A stretch of 64,000 bases of DNA from contig CM026424.1 in assembly GCA_014871385.1 (NCBI GenBank), positions 3,413,131 through 3,477,130 of the forward strand, written 5' to 3'. The stretch is from Ceratodon purpureus. Lineage: Eukaryota > Streptophyta > Bryopsida > Pseudoditrichales > Ditrichaceae. Position 1 is the first letter of the stretch; each line of letters begins with the position of its first letter. Shown in pieces: positions 36,720 through 47,580 of the stretch. The notes under the pieces are model-generated. The model was not told the origin of the DNA. It saw only the letters and a list, made by a program, of their open reading frames with translations, and did no database searches. The translations under genes were made by a program, and so were the position numbers.

Positions 36720-38741
36720 AAATAAACAATAATAATAAAATCAGACAAGAAGTGAGTGGGCAGTGCAGAGAAATTGACTGCCTTCCCAACAACCAAAACT
36801 GGCTCGAATCAAAGGTCACACTGGAGCAGTCCGCCCGGCTGGCTGGTCCGGTCACGACTCCGGTGTATTGGCCTCAGTAGAACAACATTTTAACACGTTG
36901 ACCGGCCCGGCATTTCGGAGTGAAGATTCACACACAGAGGAACAGAACTGTGATGCACTTCGAATGTCTTCGATTAACTTATGCTTCCGGTAAACAAGCC
37001 GCTAATCTGGGGCTTCCGTTGGTGATGAATAATAACTTACTTGCATCGAGCATCAAACCGTCAGTCGTCATGACTCATAAGTAACGTAATTCAAAGGCGA
37101 TGCCCTTGAATCCTGCACCTAACAACCGCGTTATCATCTATTCCATAGCCTATTATAGTCCATCCTTTTCCCATCCCCTGGAGCCTTGCCCATCCTTTGC
37201 TATATTCTGGAAAACAGAAGCACCTATCGGGGAGTGGGAATTCTCAGATTTGACTGTCATTTACCTGACGTGGCTGGCAGCATCAGTCTGAGATCACGGA
37301 GAAAATCCTCAGTCGTGAGAAAGTTAGAGAACATTTCCAATCTCAGGTGCCATCGTTTGTGTGTTTTGTAGTACAGTTTCCAGTTCTGGAATATTACAGA
37401 GCATTACTTTACTGCTCCGAAGGCAGGTACTACCTTCACAGCGTTCGCCTTACATCAGCTTCAATCTAAAAACTCTCAGCAACCAGGACCGAGTGAATTA
37501 TTGACCAGTTGGATTGCAGGAAACGCTCTCAAGTTGCAACAGTGTTCAGTAAACTTTGTTTCGAAGCATAGTGCATACGGACAGCAAAACGGACGTTGAA
37601 ATATCCACCTAATTACCACGCTGCAAGTGCTGCAGGCCAATGTACGATCTTCAACATGAGTCACAATTTTTTCGTCCATGATTTTCAAACGTTTGAAAGG
37701 GATTGAAAGGGGTTGTTTTATCCACATCAACTTCACTTCTGATCAGTCATGTATCCGGCACTGGTCCCATCTACTTTCTGCTCAGAATATCCATTGCTAG
37801 TAGGTTTTCCGGCTCCAAGTCATCGTGAGCTGAGCATATTCTTCGTTAATTGTCTAGCAATATGGTTCCCAATGGTGTGCGATCTGATATCCATTTTGCA
37901 ACGGTGCATGTAGAAGTACTTCAAGTTGTGGCCGAAGCGTATGTCGTGTTTACTCAACGAAAAGGGCCTTGACAGTCAACTCCCTGATGCAGTACAACCC
38001 AGGGTGTAGGTTGAAACTTTCAACTTTCGAGGTGGGGCTACGGCCAGGCCACAACCGCAGGAGTCGGCAGGCCGCAGGACATCAAACTGAAGGCCCAAGG
38101 CTCGAGGGCTGCGAGGCTGCGCACACGCATTGTGTGTTGCTCCCGTTATAGTCACCTCGTTTTTGTCATTTGTTGGCGGGTGAACAGCTCCGTGTCTAAC
38201 CTACTTGATGATTTACCATTGACCTCCGATTCTAATTTGTCAACTTGCAGCCCATCACCTATGCGAATGGTAAGTGATCAAAACCAGTATGGAATAGTAC
38301 AGCATTTCGCGGCAGCTGCAGTATTTCAGACGGCCTCCGCGTTTGCCGAGTTTTTTTGTTCCAAGGTTCTCGATTTAGTCTTCTGTGCTGCAAGTCTAGT
38401 CTGCCCAGCTCCCTTGCAGAGCTGTTGTCTTCTAGAGTCCAGTTGGTTGTATGAGTGAACGCTTTTCTTGTATCTCTATCTCCTTACTCGTGCGTTAGAA
38501 CCCCAATCCTTCCTACTGCACTCACCGAGCTTGGGTTTAATTTGTCTGAAGAGATCTTGAAAGGGATCTTCTGTTACCTGCAGTTATTTTGTGAGGCTTA
38601 AGCTGTGCGAGCACGGACTTTGGTGCTTGTGTGTCACATTTGATTTAGGAGTTATCCACTTCGCTTAGAAGACCAACCTTGAATTTTGTGACTAGCGACA
38701 GCTGCCTGAGCGATACTGGCGAAGCAGAGCCGTGGGCATCT
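36720..38741. other. Region upstream of the cytochrome b561 gene
   Basis: GC content rises toward the gene. No coding exon is supported. The last few hundred bases should contain the promoter and leader of the gene that starts at 38742. Confidence 0.4.
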
Positions 38742-41523
38742 ATGGCGAAAGATATGCGAAGTAGGGACTTTGGAGCTTCAAAGCTGGCGATATGGTTGTG
38801 GTGTGTTGCGATTACAGTCCTGTCACTAGCTCTTCCGGCCTCAAGCCAAGGATGTAACACGGATCTGACAAGCAAAGTGACAAAATTTTCGACGGCGAAC
38901 TTGTTGTGCAAGAACTACCCCGTTGGAGCTAACCAATTTTACATATGGGTATGCTCTTTCTTTATCATTGAAAGTAGGAGCAGCTGGTTAATGTCTAATT
39001 TTCATCGCCTCTTGAAATTTGTGAAGCGTTTTCCCTTCTCTCTCCACTGTCCGAAGCTGTTGGCAATTGGGACTAAAGTAGATGCTCTTACAGTAATTGA
39101 CCGTAACTACTCACCTTCCATTGCTCCCAAATATTGCTACTAGCTAAGGTGTTCATGTGGTCAGGGCAGACAACATGGTTCATTTCTTCCTACATATGCT
39201 TCCAAGTTTTCATTTCAGCTCCATTTTGATGAAACTACTTGCCAACTTTTCTCCAGTTTTGGAAGCGACTATGATAAAAGGGGGATCGTAATGAAGGGAG
39301 TCATAACAAAGGCAGGGTACTGTTCAGAATCGTGGTTCTTAAGAGCCTAAAACATGGTTTCTCTTCCTTCTTGCAACTAGATTTTCAGTGTAATCAACAA
39401 GGTTCGAATATTTATGTTTCGAACCAAATTGATTGATGGAAGGGAACTTGTAGTTGAACCTGAGAAATGGACTTATTTTCTGGGATGGATACGATATGTC
39501 TACAGTTTCTCTTCGATTTGTAGCTGGCTTCTCTGGATTCAGTTTCCATGGTTGCATGTCAATACTAGTTCCCACACGGAACGGTGATGGCTGCAGAGCA
39601 GTCGCCATTTCAAGGGTTAGGATAGCACTCTTACAATTTCAATTTCCACCTGATAATCTGTAACCTGTGTCACAGGGTGTCCAAGACGTATCTCTGCAGT
39701 TGGAAAAATTTCACGGCTAACCTAGATTAGCACCTGTTTCATTCCACAATTACGATTCTTACCTAAAATTGTGGCATCGGAATATGGCAGGCCTTGAAAG
39801 ACAATGCGACTCAAGTTACAAGCATAGTTTATGCTGCACCGTTAACCACAAATTACTGGGCGGGACTTGGATTTTCGGCAGATGGTACAATGGTAGGATC
39901 CACTGCCTTGATATCCACATTGAATGACGCTGGTGTACCCGTTGCCACGGTATACAGTCTCAATGGAAGGAGTACATCCCAAGTGGTTGCAACAGGAAAT
40001 GGACTGAGCTTTGTGGGAGGTCCTCCAGGTGCAACTTACGATCAAGCCAGTCAGACTGTGTACGTTTCCATGCAAGTAGACTTTGCCAATTCAACTGCCA
40101 AACCCACTTTCCTGCTTATGGCTTATGGTAGGCAATTAGCAGGAGGCCAACTTGCTCAACATGATTCCAGAATCTCCACTAGTGCACAGTTTCTCTCAGG
40201 TATTTTTCTTCCCCAGATCTGGCCTGTGTTAGACATCTTCTCATTAGTAAGCAGTTAGAGGGGTGCTCTCCTTCTGGCACTGTAGCACAACACGAATCAA
40301 GGAGCACTTTTCAAACAATGTGTAGCTTTGTGCTAGTCACGAGATATTCTAATGACACTGTTAGAAAACGTGTAAACTACAGGCTTACCTAGCTTCAAAG
40401 TTTAAATTGGAACACGAATGGTTTTGGCGAATGAGAAATTAAGGTTGCCCTGTTTTCGATGCTGTTTTTGGAGGGCGCGAACGAGCTTGGTGTTTATTAA
40501 TGATACGCAAATTTTTCTGAGTTGTTCTAGCTTGTAGTACGTTTGAGTTGATGTTCTAGTTCTGGAGTTTACGAATTTGAGTCGCAGGCAGCCCGTTTGT
40601 TAACGAATTTATTGTTATGCGGGTGCCTTGTGCATGTACTAAATTCTTCGGAGGTGTAATTTGCTCGCCTGTATGTCCTGTGTTGTGAAGGTGTTGTTGC
40701 TCCACCATCTGCTGCTTCCACACTCGATCACAAAGCCAAAATCCATGGTTCACTCAATATATTAGGGTGGGGATTGCTCCTGCCAATTGGGGCCATGGTT
40801 GCACGCTATGGACGTGGATTCGACCCGGCGTGGTTCTACACCCACATTGCCTTCCAGATTACAGGGTTTGCCTGCATAATCGCTGGAGTAGCCACTGGTG
40901 TTGAACTGACGAAGGATATACAACCAAAGCAGCTAAATGGACACCGCGGGCTTGGGATATTCATTTTCGCTCTAGCAATTTTGCAGGTACTGTTTGAATT
41001 GTGTCTGCATTGCTCTAATCTACGGGAAACTAGTCCATTTCTCCTGTAGGTTCTCAAGGTTTCTAGAATCTCCTCGTCATTGCTCTTGCTCTTTCAATGT
41101 CGCTCTGTTCTTTATCTGCTTTAGAACAGTGTTAAAACCATTCCAATACGTTCATGAACGTTCACTGAGTTGTAGCCGAGGTTGTAGCTAAACTACCTCT
41201 GTTGCTCCTGCTGTTGCTGGCAGGTTCTTGCAGTGGTGTTGCGCCCGAAAAAGGATGCCAAGGTGCGCAAGTACTGGAACTGGTACCATCATTGGGTGGG
41301 CCGCTTAGCACTCTTCTTGGCCGTTATCAACATCTTCGTGGGTCTGAAAATGGGGAATGCTGAACGTGACTTCAAAGTTGGATACATTTCCATCCTTGCC
41401 ATTGAGTTGGTAGCCTTTGTCATTTTGGAGATTCTTCTGTGGCTGCGGTGGAACAGGCAGCGCCCAAGCCAGCAAACATCACCTCCAGAAGATCAAGCTT
41501 TCCAGTTTGGTGGAGGCGTGTAA
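38742..41523 (+). CDS. DOMON domain and cytochrome b561 transmembrane protein
   Basis: The model is join(38742..38948, 39791..40199, 40691..40986, 41224..41523), with GT-AG introns whose phases all close, giving 403 residues. Plant CYB561/DOMON proteins (AIR12 relatives with a b561 core) pass electrons across the plasma membrane, with ascorbate as the usual donor. A signal peptide covers about residues 1-36. The DOMON heme or sugar-binding domain follows, about 48-170, with NYWAGLGFSADGTMVGSTAL. The b561 core from about 215 has the histidines expected to hold two hemes: H224 (HGSLN), H257 (YTHIAFQ), H290 (NGHRGLG) and H326/H327 (YHHWVGR). The tail is short and polar. Length fits the family (about 390-405). 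Exon 1 has an upstream in-frame extension without ATG, so 38742 is the likely start. Confidence 0.92.
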
Positions 41524-43020
41524 AGAGGCCAAGTCCATGTCTCTGGACTGCATGGAATATAGATCTCCACTGCGATTCAAGTGTCATTATTCAGTGGCTG
41601 ATCAAATCAGGGAACCAGCTCTCAATGAGTCTTAAATCCAGTTCGGCAGCTGAGTTACGGAGAACGTCGTGGGGAAGTTAGCAACTCCTCCTTGCTATGT
41701 TCCCCACATCAAGGTGGAGGCATCACTCTGGGATTCATTCTTTACGACACACTATAAAATCACTCTTCGATGCCCTTCAAATACATATGTGTTGGTTTTG
41801 AGTTCCTCCGGTGCTTCTACCTTAACCACGAACCGATGGTGGCATGGACAGGACTCCTGTAAAAGTCTACTTCTAGCTGCAGAAATTCATCAATGTCAGT
41901 AAGATGATTTTATTTCATTTTCAGATCAAACTGAGTCCCTTGTGACTCCGTCCTCTGTATTTTCAGATGCTTATACAAAACCTTTGGACTTCTAAGTTTC
42001 CATGGTTTTGAAATGTGATGCGATTTGTAACTTTTCATAAACTCATGAGATCCCGATGCAACTTCGGGTGGTGTACGTCAGGTTTTGTTTTTGTTTTTGT
42101 TTTTAGTTTTTTGTTTTTTGTTTTGTTTTTTTTTTTTTTAGTTTTTTTTTTTTTTCTTACCATCTTGCTACAAGCGTGAGACAACAAAAACTTTTGGGTG
42201 ACATTCGGCTACTTTCAAAGGTAAAGTAGCCTATTTCCAAATACCTTCCTATCTTCGGACGCTCTCAAATCTAAGAAAATCATAAGAATTCAATAGATAA
42301 TGTAGACAAGAAAATATACATGTTAAACATGAAAGTTTATGTTTTGTAACTGGCCATGCCTATAGTTGACATCTTAAAAAATTCATAACTTATTCATATG
42401 GTATTCAAAAAATATATTGTATAAGTGCATTGGAATCATCTTTTTTTATTAACCAAATTAGATAAAAAGTAATTTTGTTTATTAGCAATGAGTGTGCTAA
42501 TTGTTTAAATACTTGGAAAAATGCTAATCTACCTTACTTCTACATCTTTAGCCTAACTTCCTTAATTTGAGTTTTCCCTTATTACTCTAATTCTATAGTA
42601 AAAAGTTTTAATTGCCTTATCTATTCTTGTGACCTCATCATCTAATTTTCCATCCACCATTGCAAGCCAAAACAAAACAGAAGAAAAGAAAAAATAAGAA
42701 ATTGTCAAACTTGAAAAACCCCATGATTCCAAATAATCTCGTCAATCCTAGCTTACTTTGGACCACTTTATACGATGGCTTGGGCTGGCCGGATTGCTCA
42801 ACAATTTAGCCTCTGATAATGGCCTTAATTTGGGTCCAAACTCCAAAGTCAAGCCAAGGGAAACCTTGTTCCAATTAAATCAATGAGGTCCAAATTCTTC
42901 AGAGCAAAATCAATTGCTTATGATGCCACATATAATAGATCAAACTTCCAGTCATGCCCTTGAATAAAGCCTTTGAGCCACTTTGAAAGAATCAAATGAT
43001 ACTATTGATTCAAATTGACG
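41524..43020. other. 3' flank of the b561 gene and T-rich DNA
   Basis: Probable 3' untranslated region to roughly 42 kb. At 42085-42160 there is a low-complexity T/G tract (TTTTTG units, then poly-T). The rest is AT-rich without a gene. Confidence 0.5.
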
Positions 43021-43395
43021 AGTTTGGGCCAGCTCAGAACTATCGGCTCCTCGTTGCTCAACCCACATATCACTTACCCAACTCCGAACTATTTTTAAAC
43101 AACCCCCCTCAACCACTTAACCCCCTCAACCCTGTGCCCCGCTTTGCCGGCCTCCGCCAGCCCTCCAACCCCGTGCCCGGCTTCGCAAGCCTCCGCCCAA
43201 ACCCAATCCGCCAGCTTGAGGCCCTCAAAGTCAGTCCCCCTTACCTCCACAGTCTTGACCAAAAATTTCTCACAGATTTTGATAAATGTATGGGACTCCC
43301 ACCGTCCCTCCTTCCATCTCGAAAGAGTCTTACTCATTTATCAAAATGTGTGGAAAATCTTTGAAACTTATAAGGCATTAAAAATGTCTCACATA

Positions 43396-44308
43396 TACCG
43401 TAGGTGGAGGGCTGGTTCGACACTAAATAATTCAAAAATTAGGTGCCGAAAACTTTGGAAAATTATTGGTATTTTTTGTCGAATATTACATAAATTACAA
43501 TTCAGGTTTGCCGAAAAGTAAAAATTTTGGAATCTTCATTAGGATCAACCCTAAATGGAAGGTGAGTGATATTCAACGGGGAGAAGGTGCTCCTTTTGTA
43601 ATCAAACCCACTTACATTAGTCCACAAAGAGTATGGGTTAAGACGTAGCAAGAGTCTAGGTGAGGTTTTTGAAATGTGTTGTATACAAATTTTTGGAGTC
43701 CAATTAAGCATAGAAGATGAAGTTAAATGGAATTGTGTCAAACTAAGAAAAGTTGAGGAATGAAGCCTTCTTCCACTTCCAACATATTTTGTGTTAAAAT
43801 AAGTTTTTATGCAAAAGATATAGACGGAAAAACATTGTAAAGGTCTATGTGTCAAACTGCGTTTCTAACAGTTTTTCAAAGCTCATTTGTGCTTAGAGGA
43901 TCAACTTTTTTGGAATTGTTTTGGTCTAAGAAAATCTTAGGAATCAAGTACTCTTTCACCTCCAACAAATTTTATGTCATTTGAAGACTTTATGCAAAAG
44001 CTATGCATGTTATAAAAATAAAGACTAACTAGGTGCTTCACCTCAAAGTTCACATATCCCACATGGATTGTTGGATACAACTCCACTCCACTTGTATAAA
44101 GTACAGAGCATCCCTAGCTCTCCTCATCCATAATCTCACATACCAACTTGATGTAAAGTCTTGGTAATGACAACATGACAGAGTTTAAAAGTTTAAGGAG
44201 AAAATTGCCGAAATTACCAAAAAATCAATTTTAGGTGTCGAATGCCTATTTTTCACTTTTATTAATTATTCGACAAAGAAGTGTCGAACCAGCCCTCCAC
44301 CTACGGTA
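43396..44308. mobile_element. Non-autonomous element with perfect 28-bp terminal inverted repeats, family unknown
   Basis: The left end starts TACCGTAGGTGGAGGGCTGG and ends at 43423. The right end at 44281-44308 is its exact reverse complement over 28 bp. The interior is AT-rich and non-coding with two related halves (each has a tatgcaaaag(a/c)tat word and a ctccaacaaattttatgt-like word). If TA is a target duplication, the repeat itself would begin CCGTAGGTGG, which would fit a Tc1/mariner-type insertion. That assignment is tentative. Confidence 0.7.
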
Positions 44309-44912
44309 TTGAGATTGTGTCATATTGAAATATAATTTTATTGACAACAAGTATGCATGGTTATTTAAAATTTGTGGTTAAGTATTCATAACTTATTCAT
44401 GTGGTATTCACATATAAAGGTTTAATTTTTTACTGTAATTTTCTTGAATTTTTTTATTAAAATGTTTGAAAAAATGAAATCATGAAGACACTTATGCTAT
44501 TTTTGTGTGTAGTTTACAATAAGTACACTACAATTACAATAAGATTCACTACTATCCAAAATATTGCTATCATGAAGCCACCTCAAGGTTGCATTTATTT
44601 ATTCAAAGAATCTCCATTCACTAAGACCAAAAACTGAATTTTTCATTCGTATTCTCTAGACACTAATTCCATATGCAATGCGTGACAAAACTTCAAAATT
44701 TATTCCAAAATCCAAAGATGCTTACAAGTCTTGTGCTTGGTTGAAATCTTTAGGGTTTGAGGTCTCAAGTGCAGCTCCTCCTTTTTCCACTATTGTATTG
44801 ACTTTACATTTGTCACATTGGACCTTAGAAACTCTAGGAAATATTGGGGGGAGGGGACCCAACGAGAGTCTTATACATTTATCAAAATGTGTGAGAATTT
44901 TTTGGTCAAGAC

Positions 44913-45055
44913 GAGTGTTGGACTGTTATGGCATCTTTCTACAATGAAACCTTGGACATTGGTTCATTCTAAATACCCGTTTGAGGTCCACCACTTCTCA
45001 TAATAACTCTGATTGATTCATTTCACTGAGAACCGTGACATAACAGTCCAACACT
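44913..45055. mobile_element. 143-bp Mutator-like miniature element
   Basis: A perfect 17-bp terminal inverted repeat (AGTGTTGGACTGTTATG at 44914-44930 and its complement at 45039-45055) is flanked by direct 9-bp copies of GGTCAAGAC (44904-44912 and 45056-45064). One extra G sits at the left junction. Nine-base target duplications are the signature of Mutator-type elements. It sits inside the right arm of the larger inverted repeat; the left arm has the uninterrupted sequence, confirming insertion. Confidence 0.8.
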
Positions 45056-45425
45056 GGTCAAGACTGTGGAGGTAAGGGGGGCTCACTTCGAGGGGCTCAA
45101 GCTGGCGGATTGGCTTTGGGCGGAGGCTTGCGAAGCGGAGCACGGGGGTTGGAGGTTGTTTCAAACAACTTCCGAGTTGGGCAAGAGGGGCGTGGGCGCC
45201 GTACCGTGGAGCAGTTAGCTCCGATGTTAGGCCGGCTCTCAATCTGGCCCTAATTATAAGACGGCCCTTGATTGCAAGAATTGGAAATCTTCTTACAATG
45301 CTCTCGTCCAAGAAACAAGCTCGTACCATTGAATTGGACTAACAACTAGAATTGAGTCCATGATTTTTACTTAATCCATCCCTACAGCAAGTCACCCCTT
45401 AATTTTCTACCCGGACATTGTCAAT

Positions 45426-46352
45426 TGTACACTCGGGTACAACATGCTTACAATTTTATTTTTTTTGGATGAAGTTTTTGTGAAAAGTTTGAAAATTCAT
45501 TGCGAATTCAAAAATGATCGGATTTGAAAACCGTTAAGTGTCTTAGAATCACATAGGAGTGTATTATTATATTGTGATAAAATATCAAAACCTTTTCTTG
45601 ATATTGTTTATCATATTACAGTTACTTTATGCACCATTTACCATTAATTATTCTTACCTTTTGTTTCAATTACAATTTACATGTTAACTGCAAATTGAAA
45701 ATGAGCTTCCAAAGTTGTTCTTGGAATACTTAAGTGCATATTTGAATGATAATAAATTAATTAACTCTTTTAAATTCTTTAGTATTGAGTGATTTCTTAT
45801 GAATTTCCAATCTAAACTCAAGGTGGAAAATAAATCTTCTTTCAAACTTGACAAGAACACTAGAATAATTTAAGTTAGACATGAGAGTTATTAATCTAAT
45901 AGCCTTTTACCATCTTTCAAGTCCTTGGAGGACATCTGTAGTAGTGTAAAAGGGTTTGGGATAGTTTATAGTTCATTAAATGTTTTTTAAGAAAATCCTC
46001 CAAGCCAAAATCCAAAATAGAAGTACATCGATGATACCACAAGTATGCACTAAAGTAACCCAAAAACAACTTTGGAGGCTCATTTTCAATTCGTAATTGA
46101 AATGTTGAAACAAAAGGTAGGAGTAGTTAATGGTAAATGTTGCATTCAGTAATTGTAATATGATGAATAATATTACAAAAAGATATTGATATTTTATCAT
46201 AATATTATAGTACACTCTGACGTGATTCCGAAACACTACACGGTTTTCAAACCCCATCATTTTTGAGTTCACAATAAATTTTCATACTTTTCATGTAAAA
46301 ACTTTCTCCAAAGAAAAATTCATAAGCATATTGTACCCGACTGTATAGTACA
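45426..46352. mobile_element. Foldback element with arms of about 310 bp
   Basis: The left arm (45426-45740) and right arm (46044-46352) are inverted copies along their whole length, at high identity by eye. Examples are TCGGGTACAA near each outer end, ATTTACCATTAA in the middle, and AATTGAAAATGAGC near the inner ends. About 300 bp of AT-rich loop separates them. The minus-strand open frame inside (45976-46272) is non-coding by appearance. No clear target duplication was found, so the superfamily is open. Confidence 0.75.
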
Positions 46353-47000
46353 TGTGAGGGCATCATGCTTCCAGGACTTTGTGAGATTTTGGTTTCCTAA
46401 AGAATGTTTAATGCTGAGTCCTGACCTTTTGAAGATCAGTTAACAATAATCTGAATGAACAGGTCCGTTATTAATCTTGAGAGAAGGCTGGCATACTCTG
46501 GTTATTGACACACATGTGAAGGGAAGTACTCTCAATGCTGTAGCAGATTGACGGTGCATGATAGCTCAGAGGCCATCAGAACAGCCATCTAAATTTGTAC
46601 ATTACAGACCCCTGAGCAAAGTAGACAAATGCTAGCAATAGGTACTAATAACCAAGTCCTTTCTGTTCTTTCAAGACTGGCAACAATGACAAGTCACAAG
46701 ACGAATACTTAGTTTTGACAGCTTCCAAGGGTCATTTCATACCAAGATATTGGTTTGGGGTTTCTTTATTTCTCCCCAACAAGTGTGGCTTAGATGTTAG
46801 GTTCGGTTGGGTCCATTTTTTTGACCCTCACCGATTTGGAGTCTTGGGATCTTTCTTTGATTTTTTTTGGCTAAATCCGTAGCCTCCGACCCCGGATTAC
46901 TCTTTGGTGGTCCTCTTTAGATTAGAAGAGTTCCACTCAAATAATAAGGGCAAAGATTTACCTCCAACCCTTCCTGAACATAGGCTCCAAGCCACACTTA
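46353..47000. other. Intergenic DNA between foldback element and MITE
   Basis: No gene or clear repeat is seen. Confidence 0.5.
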
Positions 47001-47580
47001 GGGCCGAATTACACCTAGGGGCCGGGCCAATTTAGCCCCTTTGAGGGCTGAAATCCTTAATCGTGATTGGCCGAGAGCCCAAAATCAGCCCGAACCCCTT
47101 TACACCTAGTCTTTGGGCCAATTTGGTGGTAGAATTTTTTTAATCAAGAAATGCAAGTTCTGACAAGGCCCGAGCTCGGTGAATTGGGTGCACCGAGAAT
47201 GGAAGGCCATGTCAAATTTTAATTACAAAAGTATTTCATGATTAAAAATCCTTTATACTCAGCCAATCACAACAATTCCTGAAGCTGTAGGGGATTGAGC
47301 CCATCACCTGGTGGCTGCGAAGAAGTAGCTAAAAGTGCTCTCATGCACCACATCCTTCTTCACTCCTTAATGATCACCATCGATAATTCATTGCTTATGT
47401 AGATTTATTAGATTGGCCCGGCTTCTTGGCCCAAAGGCCATTACATAAGGGAAAACCGGCCCTCGTTCTAATCTTATTGTAATGGGGACTTAAGGCCAGC
47501 CCCAACCCAAAAATGGGCTGAAATTTCAAGCAATTGGCCCCAAGAAAACTTGGCCTGGCCCCTAGGTGTAATTCGGCCTT
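47001..47580. mobile_element. Tourist-like (PIF/Harbinger) MITE
   Basis: Terminal inverted repeats of about 30 bp, with one internal mismatch and one at the tip, lie at 47001-47030 (GGGCCGAATTACACCTAGGG) and 47551-47580 (ending CCCTAGGTGTAATTCGGCCT). The flanking trinucleotide is TTA on both sides (46998-47000 and 47581-47583). A TTA/TAA duplication with a GGGCC-type terminus is diagnostic of PIF/Harbinger and its Tourist MITEs. The interior is non-coding. Confidence 0.85.

Larger units (their letters stand above)
43028..45245. repeat. Large inverted repeat enclosing a MITE
   Basis: The left arm (about 43028-43300) and right arm (about 44865-45245) are inverted copies. Shared words include gcttcgcaagcctccgccca, ccgccagcttgag, ccttacctccacagtcttga and gataaatgta. 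The left arm has an internal duplication of the CCCCGCTTTGCC.GCCTCCGCC word; the right arm is split by the 143-bp Mutator-like insertion. The arms are much GC-richer than the surroundings. Outer ends and target duplications are not clear. Confidence 0.65.

Noticed and set aside
45976-46272. 98-codon minus-strand frame
   Set aside because: Lies across the right arm of the foldback element and is a by-product of the repeat.
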